Below the pieces are notes generated by a model. The model worked only from the letters and a program-made list of their open reading frames with translations. It was not told the origin of the DNA and made no database searches. From Rhizobiales bacterium Y(2018) (lineage in GTDB: Bacteria; Pseudomonadota; Alphaproteobacteria; Rhizobiales; Aestuariivirgaceae): 64,000 bases of DNA. The DNA is taken from contig SCPD01000017.1 of NCBI GenBank assembly GCA_005502925.1, positions 1 through 64,000 of the forward strand, written 5' to 3'. Positions 18,932-27,118 of this stretch are shown one piece after another (the first letter of the stretch is position 1; each line of letters starts with the position of its first letter). The translations under genes and the position numbers were made by a program.

Positions 18932-20152
18932 TCAGGCGACAGTATAGCGCTTCACCACATCCCAATCGACCTCGACGCCGAGGCCGGGCTTTGTTGGCAG
19001 CGCGATCGTGCCATCGGACGCCAGCACCAGCTCTTCCTGCGCCAGCTCGCGGCGCAACCGTTCATGGCAGAGCTGCGGCGGCAAATATTCGATGAAGGCA
19101 CAATGATCGGTGACGAAGGCCAGATGCGCCGTGGCGGAGATCGAGATGCCGGTCTTCCAGCAATGCGGCACGATGGTGCGCCCACGCGCTTTCGCCATGT
19201 CGCAAACGATCTTCGCCTCGCCGATGCCGCCGACGCGGCCGACATCGGGCTGCGCCACCTGCACCTTGCCGATATCCAGCAGCTCTTCGAATTCGAACCG
19301 GGTGGCCAGCCATTCACCGAAGGCCAGAGGCATCGGCGCCTTCTCGGCCAGTTTCGCCATCTCCTTCACATTGTCGGACCACAGCGGCGTCTCGAGGAAA
19401 TAGGGTTTGAACTCGCCCCAATCCTTGACGACCGAGTAGCAGGTCTCAGCATCTTCCCAGAGATATTGCACATCGACCATCAGGGTGACGTCATAGCCGA
19501 TCGTCTTGCGCACCGCCGCCAGCACTTCCGTGTGACGATCATAACTTTCCCGCATGCCGCCATGAGCATAGGGTCCGTTCATCGTGATCTCGGTCTTCAT
19601 CGCCCTGAAGCCGAGTTTCTTGGCGCGCAAAGCGGATTCACACAATGCGTCGCGATACTCCTCGAAGCGCCGGCCGGCCGGCTGCAATGAGGCATAGGGC
19701 GTGATCGTCTTGCGCGTCGCTCCGCCGAGCAGCGCATGGACCGGCTCACCCACCGCCTTGCCGCACAGGTCCCATAACGCCATATCGACGGCGCTCAGCG
19801 CATGGATGACCATGCCGCGCCGCCCGTTCATCGCCGTGCCGACATAGGCCTTGCGCCAAAGCTCCCCGATCTCGAAGGGATTGGCGCCGATGAGCATCTC
19901 CTTGATGGAGAGGCCCATCGTATGGGTGCCCGGCGCCTCGATACAGGCCTTCGCCATCCACGGATTGGCGTCGCACTCCCCCACGCCGCTCACGCCGCCA
20001 TCGGTATGGATGACGACGACGAGACTGTCCTGCGCCGATGAGGTGAAGCTCACATCATAATCGGGCGCCAGCAGCACATGGCATTCTATGTCGGTGATCT
20101 TGAGGCGCGGCGGTGTGGTCGTGAGCTGCGGCGAGACCGTCATCAGCGTCAT
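18932..20152 (-). CDS. Mandelate racemase/muconate lactonizing (enolase-superfamily) enzyme
   Basis: 406-residue member of the enolase superfamily, which abstracts a proton next to a carboxylate and needs Mg2+. Likely metal ligands are Asp in LMVDVQ, Glu in FLETPLW and Glu in FGEWLATR. A general base pair is visible as Asp in QPDVGRVGG and His in VPHCWKTG, with a Lys in MKTEIT. These fit a dehydratase or racemase for an acid sugar or hydroxy acid. It lies inside a polyamine-type transport operon beside four SDRs. The exact reaction cannot be called. Confidence 0.88.
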   Translation of the reverse strand: MTLMTVSPQLTTTPPRLKITDIECHVLLAPDYDVSFTSSAQDSLVVVIHTDGGVSGVGECDANPWMAKACIEAPGTHTMGLSIKEMLIGANPFEIGELWRKAYVGTAMNGRRGMVIHALSAVDMALWDLCGKAVGEPVHALLGGATRKTITPYASLQPAGRRFEEYRDALCESALRAKKLGFRAMKTEITMNGPYAHGGMRESYDRHTEVLAAVRKTIGYDVTLMVDVQYLWEDAETCYSVVKDWGEFKPYFLETPLWSDNVKEMAKLAEKAPMPLAFGEWLATRFEFEELLDIGKVQVAQPDVGRVGGIGEAKIVCDMAKARGRTIVPHCWKTGISISATAHLAFVTDHCAFIEYLPPQLCHERLRRELAQEELVLASDGTIALPTKPGLGVEVDWDVVKRYTVA

Positions 20153-20188
20153 GGTAACTCCATCATGCGTCGTATAAGGGAGGCCGGT

Positions 20189-21232
20189 CTACCCGGCCTT
20201 TATCTCATTCCACAGCGCCACCCGCTTCTCGTAATTCTCGGCGGTTTCGAGCCAGGAAAGCTTGTCGCCGTAAGTGAGGCCGGCTGTCTTGTTGACATCG
20301 ACATTGGTCGTATTGCCGTAATTGTGCTTCTCGGTGAGCGCCTTGCCGACCGCGCCGTCGAGACAGGCATTCATCCAGGCGAGCGCCAGCTCCTTGTCCT
20401 TGGCGCCGGCCGACAATTCCCAGCAATCGAGCCAGCCGACCGCCTTTTCCTTGGGGATGGTCAGCGCCGCCTTGACACCCTTCTTCACCAGCGCCGGCAC
20501 TTGCGGCTCGCCCATCGAATACATGAGCTTGATGCCGTTCTGGGCAAAGAGGTTTACCCCGTCGTCGAAGCCGGCATAATAGCTGAGCAGGAACTTCTTC
20601 TGGCCCGTCAACTTCTCCTTCACCTTGGCGAAGTCCTCATCGGTGAGCTTATAGGGATTGGCGGCGCCGACGATCAGCGCGCCGAGCGTGATCGAATTGT
20701 TGGCGTCGTCCTGCCACAGCATCTGTTGGGCATATTTCTCGTCCCACATGACCTCCCAGCTTTCGGGCGGTGTCGAGAAGGCCTCGGTGTCATAGACGAG
20801 CGGCAGCGAGCCCCAGGCGAAGGGCAGGCCATAGCGCTCCTCGCCCTGCATCACCGCTTTCACATTGGCGAATTCCGGCGCCAGATTCTTGAGATTGGGC
20901 AACTTGGCCGGATCGATCGGCTGCAGCAATTTGGCGTCGACATAACGCGGGAACAGCGAGGTATCGAAAGAGACGAGATCGAAATCCGCCCCTTGCGAGC
21001 CTTGCATCTTGGCGAACATCTCGTCCGCCGAGCCGGCATAGACGACATTCACCGCGGCCCCCGTATCCGACTTGAACTTGTCGAGCCATTCGGGCTCGGC
21101 GTAACCTTCCCAGGTCAGGATGCGCAAAGTGCGGTCCTGGGCACGGAGCACGGCGGGTGCCGCCAGAGTGGCGGCGGCGGTGGCGAGCGATCCCTTGAGG
21201 AAGCGCCGGCGGTCGACAGTGGTCAAGATCAT
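20189..21232 (-). CDS. ABC importer periplasmic binding protein, PotD-like
   Basis: 347 residues with a twin-arginine signal (VDRRRFLKGS then hydrophobic, cleavage near AQD at about 32). The mature start RTLRILTWEGYAEPEWLDKF is the polyamine binding-protein pattern. It is the only solute-binding gene in the ten-gene operon, so it defines uptake specificity. It sits 36 bases upstream of the enolase-family gene and 25 downstream of the alcohol dehydrogenase. The ligand is unknown. Confidence 0.92.
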   Translation of the reverse strand: MILTTVDRRRFLKGSLATAAATLAAPAVLRAQDRTLRILTWEGYAEPEWLDKFKSDTGAAVNVVYAGSADEMFAKMQGSQGADFDLVSFDTSLFPRYVDAKLLQPIDPAKLPNLKNLAPEFANVKAVMQGEERYGLPFAWGSLPLVYDTEAFSTPPESWEVMWDEKYAQQMLWQDDANNSITLGALIVGAANPYKLTDEDFAKVKEKLTGQKKFLLSYYAGFDDGVNLFAQNGIKLMYSMGEPQVPALVKKGVKAALTIPKEKAVGWLDCWELSAGAKDKELALAWMNACLDGAVGKALTEKHNYGNTTNVDVNKTAGLTYGDKLSWLETAENYEKRVALWNEIKAG

Positions 21233-21257
21233 GCTGTTCCTCCTTTTATGTTATGCG

Positions 21258-22385
21258 TCAAAATCCGTCGAAACGCAGGACCACGCGATTGACGCGCCCC
21301 GTTTCGACCAGAGCGATGGCTTCGTTGATGCGCTCGAATTTCCACACCTCGCTGACGAGTGATTTGAGATCGAGCAGTCCATGCTTGACGAAACGCAGCG
21401 CCTTGGGAAAGTCGATCATCGGCCGGGTCGAGCCGTAGCTCGAGCCGATGACGCGGTTCTCGTCCTGCGCAATCCAGTAAGGTGGAAAGCCCGCCAGCGC
21501 ATTTTCGGTCGGTTGCCCGATCAGCACCGTGGTGCCGGCCCGTCTTGTCGCACGGTAGCAGAGCTCGGCCTGCTCGGTGATGCCGGTCGCCTCGAAGGTG
21601 AAATCGGCGCCGTCGCCGGTGATGGCGCGCACCTGCGCCACCGGATCGCCAGCCGATGCATCGACGAAATGCGTCGCGCCGAAATGCAGTGCGTCGGCTT
21701 TCTTTTCGGACCTGACATCGACGGCAACGATCGGAAAGGCGTTACAGAGCTTGGCACCCTGGACGACGCTCAGGCCAACACCGCCGCAGCCGAAGACCGC
21801 GACGCTGTCGCCCGGCCGGAGCCGCGCCGTATTGATCGCGGCGCCAATGCCCGCCATCGCGCCACAACCCAGAAGGCACGCCTCCTCGGACGATGTCTCG
21901 GGCTCGACGCGGATCGCACCATTATGTGGCACGATCGTATATTCGCAGAACGACGAGACGAGGCTCAAATGATGGATGGGCTTGCCGTTGCGTTCGAAGA
22001 AACGCGTGGTGTTGTCCCACATCGTGCCAAGCGCCGCGGCGCGCGCCACTTCCTCGCACAGCACCATGCGGCCGGCGACGCAGAAGCGGCACTGGCCGCA
22101 GGAGGGCGTGAAGGTGAGCACGACTTTTTCGCCGATGCGCGACTTTGATACGCCGGGACCGGCAGCCTCGATGATGCCGCAGGCCTCGTGTCCCAGGATC
22201 ACCGGTTTCGGATGCGCCCACACACCGCGCAGATAATGGATGTCGCTCCGGCAGATGCCGGTGGTCTCGATCTTCACCCGCACTTCCATCGCATGGGGAT
22301 CATCGATCTTCACCCGGCGGAGCGAAAGCACATCGCCTTCGCCCGGCGCGTCGCAGACGGCGGCAAGCATGTCGAGCTGAGCCAT
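21258..22385 (-). CDS. Zinc-dependent alcohol dehydrogenase
   Basis: 375-residue medium-chain dehydrogenase. Catalytic-zinc ligands are Cys in TGICRSDIHY and the GHEACG segment. Four structural-zinc cysteines lie in CGQCRFCVAGRMVLC. The NAD-binding loop is FGCGGVGLSVVQGAK near residue 200. It resembles the class III/aryl-alcohol branch in length and layout. The ATG at 22385 follows GAGGAGGGC; a 40-codon longer reading would overlap the SDR upstream. It probably oxidises an alcohol or hydroxymethyl group of the substrate taken up by the operon's importer. Confidence 0.92.
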   Translation of the reverse strand: MAQLDMLAAVCDAPGEGDVLSLRRVKIDDPHAMEVRVKIETTGICRSDIHYLRGVWAHPKPVILGHEACGIIEAAGPGVSKSRIGEKVVLTFTPSCGQCRFCVAGRMVLCEEVARAAALGTMWDNTTRFFERNGKPIHHLSLVSSFCEYTIVPHNGAIRVEPETSSEEACLLGCGAMAGIGAAINTARLRPGDSVAVFGCGGVGLSVVQGAKLCNAFPIVAVDVRSEKKADALHFGATHFVDASAGDPVAQVRAITGDGADFTFEATGITEQAELCYRATRRAGTTVLIGQPTENALAGFPPYWIAQDENRVIGSSYGSTRPMIDFPKALRFVKHGLLDLKSLVSEVWKFERINEAIALVETGRVNRVVLRFDGF

Positions 22386-22395
22386 GGCGCCCTCC

Positions 22396-23175
22396 TCACA
22401 CCATGACCAGGCCGCCATCGACCGGCAACACCGTGCCGGTGATGAAGCTCGCCTGATCGGAAGCCAGGAACAGGACCGCATTCGCCACTTCGGCCGGTGT
22501 CGCATAGCGCCCGATCGGATGCAGCCCGGCCAGCACCTTCATACCGGCCGCCTCACCGCCTTCCATGCCCGAGGCATAACCGCGCGTCAGCGGCGTATCG
22601 ATGACGCCTGGCGCCACCGCATTGGCGCGCAATCCCTGCTTGGCATAATCAGCGGCGATGCAGCGGGCGAGATGATGGAGACCAGCCTTGGCGACATTGT
22701 AGGCGACATCGCCTTCCCAGGCGACGAGCCCTGCCACCGAGCCGACAAAAGTCACCGACGGCTTGGTGCCTTTGATCAGCGCCGGCAACAGCCGTTTCGA
22801 AAGATGGAAAGCGGCAGTGAGATGTAAACCGATCATCCGGTCCCAGATGTCGTCTTCAGTTTCATGCATGGGCGCGGTGCGGCTCACATCGATGCCGGCG
22901 CAATGGACGAAGATGTCGAGACCGCCGAGCGCCGCGAGCACTTCTTTCGCCGCTCTGTCGAGCGCGGCGCGGTCGAGAAGATCGGCTTCGACCACACTCA
23001 CTTGCCGTTCCGGCGTCGAAAGCCGCGTTGACATCACGCGCGCTTGGGCGCCATGCCGCGAGGCGCCGATCGCCACATGGGCGCCGGCGCCGGCCAGGGC
23101 TTCCACGACGGACGCCCCGATGCCGCTCGATCCGCCGGTCACATAGGCCCGCCGGCCCGCCAAAATCCCAGACAT
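22396..23175 (-). CDS. SDR-family oxidoreductase, first gene of a ten-gene operon
   Basis: 259-residue SDR with TGGSSGIG near residue 14, HCAGID in the NNAG place, Ser in VGSVAG, YNVAK near residue 160 and ITGTVLPVDGG at the end. It is the promoter-proximal gene of the minus-strand operon running to 13793. Its start is about 55 bases from the divergent GntR-family gene, with the palindrome 23217-23226 in between, so it is likely under that regulator. Confidence 0.9.
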   Translation of the reverse strand: MSGILAGRRAYVTGGSSGIGASVVEALAGAGAHVAIGASRHGAQARVMSTRLSTPERQVSVVEADLLDRAALDRAAKEVLAALGGLDIFVHCAGIDVSRTAPMHETEDDIWDRMIGLHLTAAFHLSKRLLPALIKGTKPSVTFVGSVAGLVAWEGDVAYNVAKAGLHHLARCIAADYAKQGLRANAVAPGVIDTPLTRGYASGMEGGEAAGMKVLAGLHPIGRYATPAEVANAVLFLASDQASFITGTVLPVDGGLVMV

Positions 23176-23216
23176 TTCCTGTATTTCCCTGGCATCTTAT
23201 TATACTAATGTGCTAA

Positions 23217-23226
23217 TTGTATACAA
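23217..23226. promoter_or_regulatory. Candidate GntR operator TTGTATACAA
   Basis: A perfect 10-bp palindrome in the 56-base gap between the divergent SDR gene (start 23175) and the GntR-family regulator. TTGTATACAA-type sites are typical operators for FadR/FCD-type GntR regulators. Its place fits control of both directions. Confidence 0.65.
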
Positions 23227-23231
23227 ATAGC

Positions 23232-23921
23232 ATGAATAGGCAAGAGACTTCATTGGCTGCCGATACACGATCCTCACCCGCCCCTGCCCGACTGAGCCTC
23301 GCCGAGCAGGCGGCCGACGTCATCGTGACCGGGATCTATTCGGGCGCGCTCAAGCCCGGCGCACGGCTCTTTGAAAAGGAGCTCGCGCAGCAGCTCGTCA
23401 TGAGTCGCGTGCCTTTGCGCGAGGCGCTGAAGATCCTCGAGGCGCAAGGCATCGTCGAATCCATTCCCCATAAGGGCAGCCGCATCACCCTCTTCGGCGA
23501 GGAACGTACCGGCCATATCGTCGAGGCGCGGATCGCCCTCGAACGAATCGCCGTGACAGCGGCAGCGCCCCGTTACAAGGCCAATCCGGCGCTCGCCTCA
23601 GGCCTCGATCATCTCATCGCGCGCATGGAAAGTGCTGCCGCCCAGCTCGATTGGATCACTATCAGCAAGGCCGATCTCGATTTCCACCGCGAGATCTGCC
23701 GGGTCAGCGGCAATGAGATCATCGGCAAGCTGTGGGAGTCGCTCGCCCGCCATGTCTTCATCACCTTCGGGCTGGAGAAGCGCAAAGCCGAAGACGCAGC
23801 GGCCTTGGGTGAACAACACCGCCGCATACGCGATCTCCTCATCGCCGGTGATGACGTCGCGCTGCAGACGCAGATCGAAATACATATCACGCGCATCCGC
23901 CGCCGCCCGCCTAAAGCCTAG
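23232..23921 (+). CDS. GntR-family transcriptional regulator (FCD type)
   Basis: 229 residues. The N-terminal winged helix (about 25-90) contains ELAQQLVMSRVPLREALKILEAQGIVE, the GntR recognition region. The C-terminal FCD ligand domain has ARIALERIA, DLDFHREIC and HRRI, where Asp and His residues usually bind a metal that contacts a carboxylate effector. The ATG at 23232 is preferred to a TTG at 23217 because the latter lies within the operator palindrome. It is divergent from the ten-gene operon and probably represses it until the substrate or an intermediate is present. Confidence 0.92.
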   Translation: MNRQETSLAADTRSSPAPARLSLAEQAADVIVTGIYSGALKPGARLFEKELAQQLVMSRVPLREALKILEAQGIVESIPHKGSRITLFGEERTGHIVEARIALERIAVTAAAPRYKANPALASGLDHLIARMESAAAQLDWITISKADLDFHREICRVSGNEIIGKLWESLARHVFITFGLEKRKAEDAAALGEQHRRIRDLLIAGDDVALQTQIEIHITRIRRRPPKA

Positions 23922-23948
23922 GCAGTTCGCCCTCAGCATTGCTGAACT

Positions 23949-23965
23949 TTGTTGCGCTGCAACAA
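23949..23965. promoter_or_regulatory. Dyad upstream of the urt promoter, possible enhancer site
   Basis: Perfect inverted repeat TTGTTGC-GCT-GCAACAA, centred about 110 bases before the sigma-54 promoter. Distance and symmetry suit an enhancer-binding protein such as NtrC, but the half-site does not match the usual NtrC consensus (GCAC..GTGC). It could instead be a weak end-of-transcript hairpin for the GntR gene. Confidence 0.4.
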
Positions 23966-24053
23966 TATCAGGCAGCAGCCGCTCACTCCCTGAAATAAGA
24001 ATCGGATAATCGCGCCAGACACTTGATCGATCGCCTGGCCGGCATTGCGCAAC

Positions 24054-24069
24054 TGGCATGGGCCTTGCG
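24054..24069 (+). promoter_or_regulatory. Sigma-54 promoter of the urt operon
   Basis: TGGCATG-GGCC-TTGCG matches the -24/-12 consensus TGGCACG-N4-TTGCA with the required GG and GC spaced correctly. It lies about 43 bases ahead of the urtA ATG, giving a leader of about 30 bases. Control by sigma-54 (RpoN) with the nitrogen regulator NtrC is the expected reading for urea uptake. Confidence 0.75.
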
Positions 24070-24111
24070 CTGCATCTTCGAGTCGGGGCGACAATCATAG
24101 GGGAGACGCGC

Positions 24112-25422
24112 ATGAATAGACGTGACTTCGTGAAATTGAGCCGGGGCCTTCTGGCCACCGCCGCCATGGGTCCGATGGTGCTCGCCGCGACACCGGCCTT
24201 TGCGGAGGAGACGATCAAGATCGGCATCCTTCATTCGCTATCGGGAACCATGGCGATCTCGGAGACGACGCTCAAGGATGTGATGCTGATGCTCATCGAG
24301 GAGCAGAACAAGAGAGGCGGCCTGCTCGGCAAGAAGCTCGAGGCGGTGGTCGTCGATCCCGCTTCCAACTGGCCGCTTTTCGCCGAAAAGGCGCGCGATC
24401 TCCTCGCCAAGGATAAGGTCGCCGCGGTCTTCGGCTGCTGGACCTCGGTGTCACGCAAATCGGTGCTGCCGGTCTTCGAGGAACTGAACGGGCTGCTCTT
24501 CTACCCTGTGCAATATGAAGGTGAGGAAAGCTCGAAGAACGTCTTCTATACCGGCGCCGCGCCCAACCAGCAGGCGATCCCGGCCGTCGACTATCTGATG
24601 AGCGAGGACGGCGGCGCGGTGAAGCGCTGGGTGCTGGCCGGCACCGACTATGTCTATCCCCGCACCACCAACAAGATCCTCGAGGCCTATCTCAAGGCGA
24701 AAGGCGTCGCCGCCGAGGACATCATGATCAACTACACGCCCTTCGGCCATTCCGACTGGCAGACGATCGTCGCCGACATCAAGAAATTCGGCTCCGCCGG
24801 CAAGAAAACCGCCGTCGTCTCGACGATCAATGGCGATGCCAACGTGCCCTTCTACAAGGAGCTCGGCAACCAAGGCGTCAAGGCCGAGGACATTCCGGTC
24901 GTCGCCTTCTCGGTCGGCGAGGAGGAGCTTGCCGGCCTCGACACGGCGCCGCTGGTCGGCCATCTCGCCGCCTGGAACTACTTCCAGAGCGTCGACGCGC
25001 CGATCAATGCCGAATTCATCAAGGCCTGGAAGACCTTCATCAAGAACGACAAGCGCGTGACCAATGACCCGATGGAAGCCCATTTCATCGGCTTCAACAT
25101 GTGGGTTGAGGCGGTGAAGAAGGCCGGCACCATCGATCCCGACGCCGTCGGCGACGCGATTATCGGCGTCAGCGTGCCCAATCTCTCGGGCGGCACCTCG
25201 ACCATGATGCCGAACCATCACATCACCAAGCCGGTGCTCATCGGCGAGATCCAGGCCGACGGCCAGTTCCAGACCGTCTGGCAGACCTCGGGCACCGTCG
25301 TCGGCGATGAATGGTCCGACTATCTCGAAGGCTCGAAGGACCTCATCTCGGATTGGCGCAAGCCGCTCTCCTGCGGGAACTTCAACGTCGCGACCGGCAA
25401 ATGCGGCGGCCAGGGCAGCTGA
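24112..25422 (+). CDS. urtA: UrtA, urea ABC importer binding protein
   Basis: 436-residue periplasmic urea/short-amide binding protein of the branched-chain amino-acid type family. A twin-arginine signal (NRRDFVKLSRG, cleavage near AFAEE at about 34) precedes the typical UrtA core (TIKIGILHSLSGTMAISE, FGCWTSVSRKSVLPVFE, YPVQYEGEESS) and a C-terminal CGNFNVATGKCGG. The ATG at 24112 follows AGGGGAGAC. It is the first gene of urtABCDE. Confidence 0.96.
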   Translation: MNRRDFVKLSRGLLATAAMGPMVLAATPAFAEETIKIGILHSLSGTMAISETTLKDVMLMLIEEQNKRGGLLGKKLEAVVVDPASNWPLFAEKARDLLAKDKVAAVFGCWTSVSRKSVLPVFEELNGLLFYPVQYEGEESSKNVFYTGAAPNQQAIPAVDYLMSEDGGAVKRWVLAGTDYVYPRTTNKILEAYLKAKGVAAEDIMINYTPFGHSDWQTIVADIKKFGSAGKKTAVVSTINGDANVPFYKELGNQGVKAEDIPVVAFSVGEEELAGLDTAPLVGHLAAWNYFQSVDAPINAEFIKAWKTFIKNDKRVTNDPMEAHFIGFNMWVEAVKKAGTIDPDAVGDAIIGVSVPNLSGGTSTMMPNHHITKPVLIGEIQADGQFQTVWQTSGTVVGDEWSDYLEGSKDLISDWRKPLSCGNFNVATGKCGGQGS

Positions 25423-25510
25423 CGCCAATCGCCCTGTGACCGTGCATGCGAGGCAGGCTCCTGAAGTTGTCGCCTGGAGCCTGCCTCACCCAACCCGATC
25501 TGGAGTGCCG

Positions 25511-27118
25511 ATGACCGGACGTGTCTGGATTGCCGTCGCAACCGCCCTGCTCGCTTTCTGGCTGATGCTCGGGCGCGGCATGGCCGCCGATCTCACCGCT
25601 GAGATCGGCCGGCTTGACACGTCGAGTTTCACCGAGAAGGAAAAAGCCATCGCGGCCATCGCCGCGACCGGCCATGCGCGGGTCGCCGCCGTGCTCACCG
25701 CGCTCAGCGACAACAAGTTGCTCATCCGCAAGGCCGACCGCCTGGCGGTCATCGGCGAAGGCAAGGGGACGCTCCGGATCGAGAATGCCACGACCGGCGA
25801 AGCGCTGGGCGAAGCGGCCGAAACCGATCTCGACAAGATCGCCATCAACAACAAGATCAGGCGCCAGCTCAAGACCATCCTCGGCGGCCTCACACTCTTC
25901 TCAGATGATCCGGCGGTCAGGCTCAAGGCCGCGAACGATATTTTCCGCACCCGCGATCTCTCATCCCTCGAGCCCTTGCGGAATGCGCTCGCCAAGGAAC
26001 AGGACCCGCCAGTGAAACAGGTCATGGCGGAGGCGCTCGCTGCCCTCGTCCTGGTCTCGGATGCGCCCGAGGCGGAAAAGCTCGCCGCGGTGCTGACCGT
26101 CAAAGCGCGCGGCGACCAGGATGCGATCTCACTGCTCGCCTCGATCGCGCAAGGATCCGACGCCGTCGCCCGCTCGGCGGCCGAAACTTTGCGCGGGCTC
26201 GAATGGACGCGGTCACTGTGGGCGGCGGTGCAGAACGCGGTCTATGGCCTGAGCCTCGGTTCTGTGCTGCTGCTCGCCGCCATCGGCCTTGCCATCACCT
26301 TTGGTGTAATGCGCGTGATCAACATGGCGCATGGCGAGATGGTGATGATCGGCGCCTATGTGACCTTTCTCGTCCAGGATGTCCTGCGCAATTCAGCGCC
26401 CTTCCTGCTCGACCAGTCCCTGTTCATCGCCATTCCTCTCGCTTTTCTCATCACCGCTCTCATCGGCATGGCCATCGAGCGTGGCATCATCCGTTTTCTC
26501 TATGGCCGTCCGCTCGAGACACTTCTCGCGACCTGGGGGCTTTCCCTCATCCTGCAGCAAGGCGTGCGCAGCCTGTTCGGCCCGACCAATCGCGAGGTCT
26601 CGACGCCGTCCTGGATGTCGGGCTCGATCGAGCTCGGCGCCATCAGCCTGACCGCCAACCGCCTCGCGATCATCGTTTTCGCGCTCCTGGTCTTTGCCGG
26701 TCTCCTGCTGCTACTGCGCCATACCCGCTTCGGCCTCGAAATGCGCGCCGTCACGCAGAACCGGCCGATGGCGAACGCCATGGGCATTCACACTGCCCGC
26801 ATCGACGCCTTCACTTTCGGTCTCGGCTCCGGCATCGCCGGCATTGCCGGCGTGGCGCTGAGCCAGATCGACAATGTCAGCCCCAATCTCGGCCAGTCCT
26901 ACATCATCGACAGCTTCATGGTGGTCGTCTTCGGCGGCGTCGGAAATCTGTGGGGCACGCTCGTCGCGGCCTTTACCCTCGGCATCGCCAATAAGTTCCT
27001 CGAGCCCTTCGCCGGCGCCGTCTTGGGCAAGATCCTCGTGCTTGTCTTCATTATCCTGTTCATCCAGAAACGACCGCGGGGCCTGTTCGCCCTCAAGGGC
27101 CGGGCGGTGGAGGCATGA
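25511..27118 (+). CDS. urtB: UrtB, urea ABC importer permease
   Basis: 535 residues. A signal peptide and a roughly 200-residue periplasmic, helix-rich extension with HEAT-like character (specific to UrtB) are followed by a LivH-like permease with about eight membrane segments (VYGLSLGSVLLLAAIGLAI onward). The ATG at 25511 has GGAG upstream. The 88-base gap after urtA shows no gene. Its stop overlaps the urtC start (ATGA). Confidence 0.95.
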   Translation: MTGRVWIAVATALLAFWLMLGRGMAADLTAEIGRLDTSSFTEKEKAIAAIAATGHARVAAVLTALSDNKLLIRKADRLAVIGEGKGTLRIENATTGEALGEAAETDLDKIAINNKIRRQLKTILGGLTLFSDDPAVRLKAANDIFRTRDLSSLEPLRNALAKEQDPPVKQVMAEALAALVLVSDAPEAEKLAAVLTVKARGDQDAISLLASIAQGSDAVARSAAETLRGLEWTRSLWAAVQNAVYGLSLGSVLLLAAIGLAITFGVMRVINMAHGEMVMIGAYVTFLVQDVLRNSAPFLLDQSLFIAIPLAFLITALIGMAIERGIIRFLYGRPLETLLATWGLSLILQQGVRSLFGPTNREVSTPSWMSGSIELGAISLTANRLAIIVFALLVFAGLLLLLRHTRFGLEMRAVTQNRPMANAMGIHTARIDAFTFGLGSGIAGIAGVALSQIDNVSPNLGQSYIIDSFMVVVFGGVGNLWGTLVAAFTLGIANKFLEPFAGAVLGKILVLVFIILFIQKRPRGLFALKGRAVEA

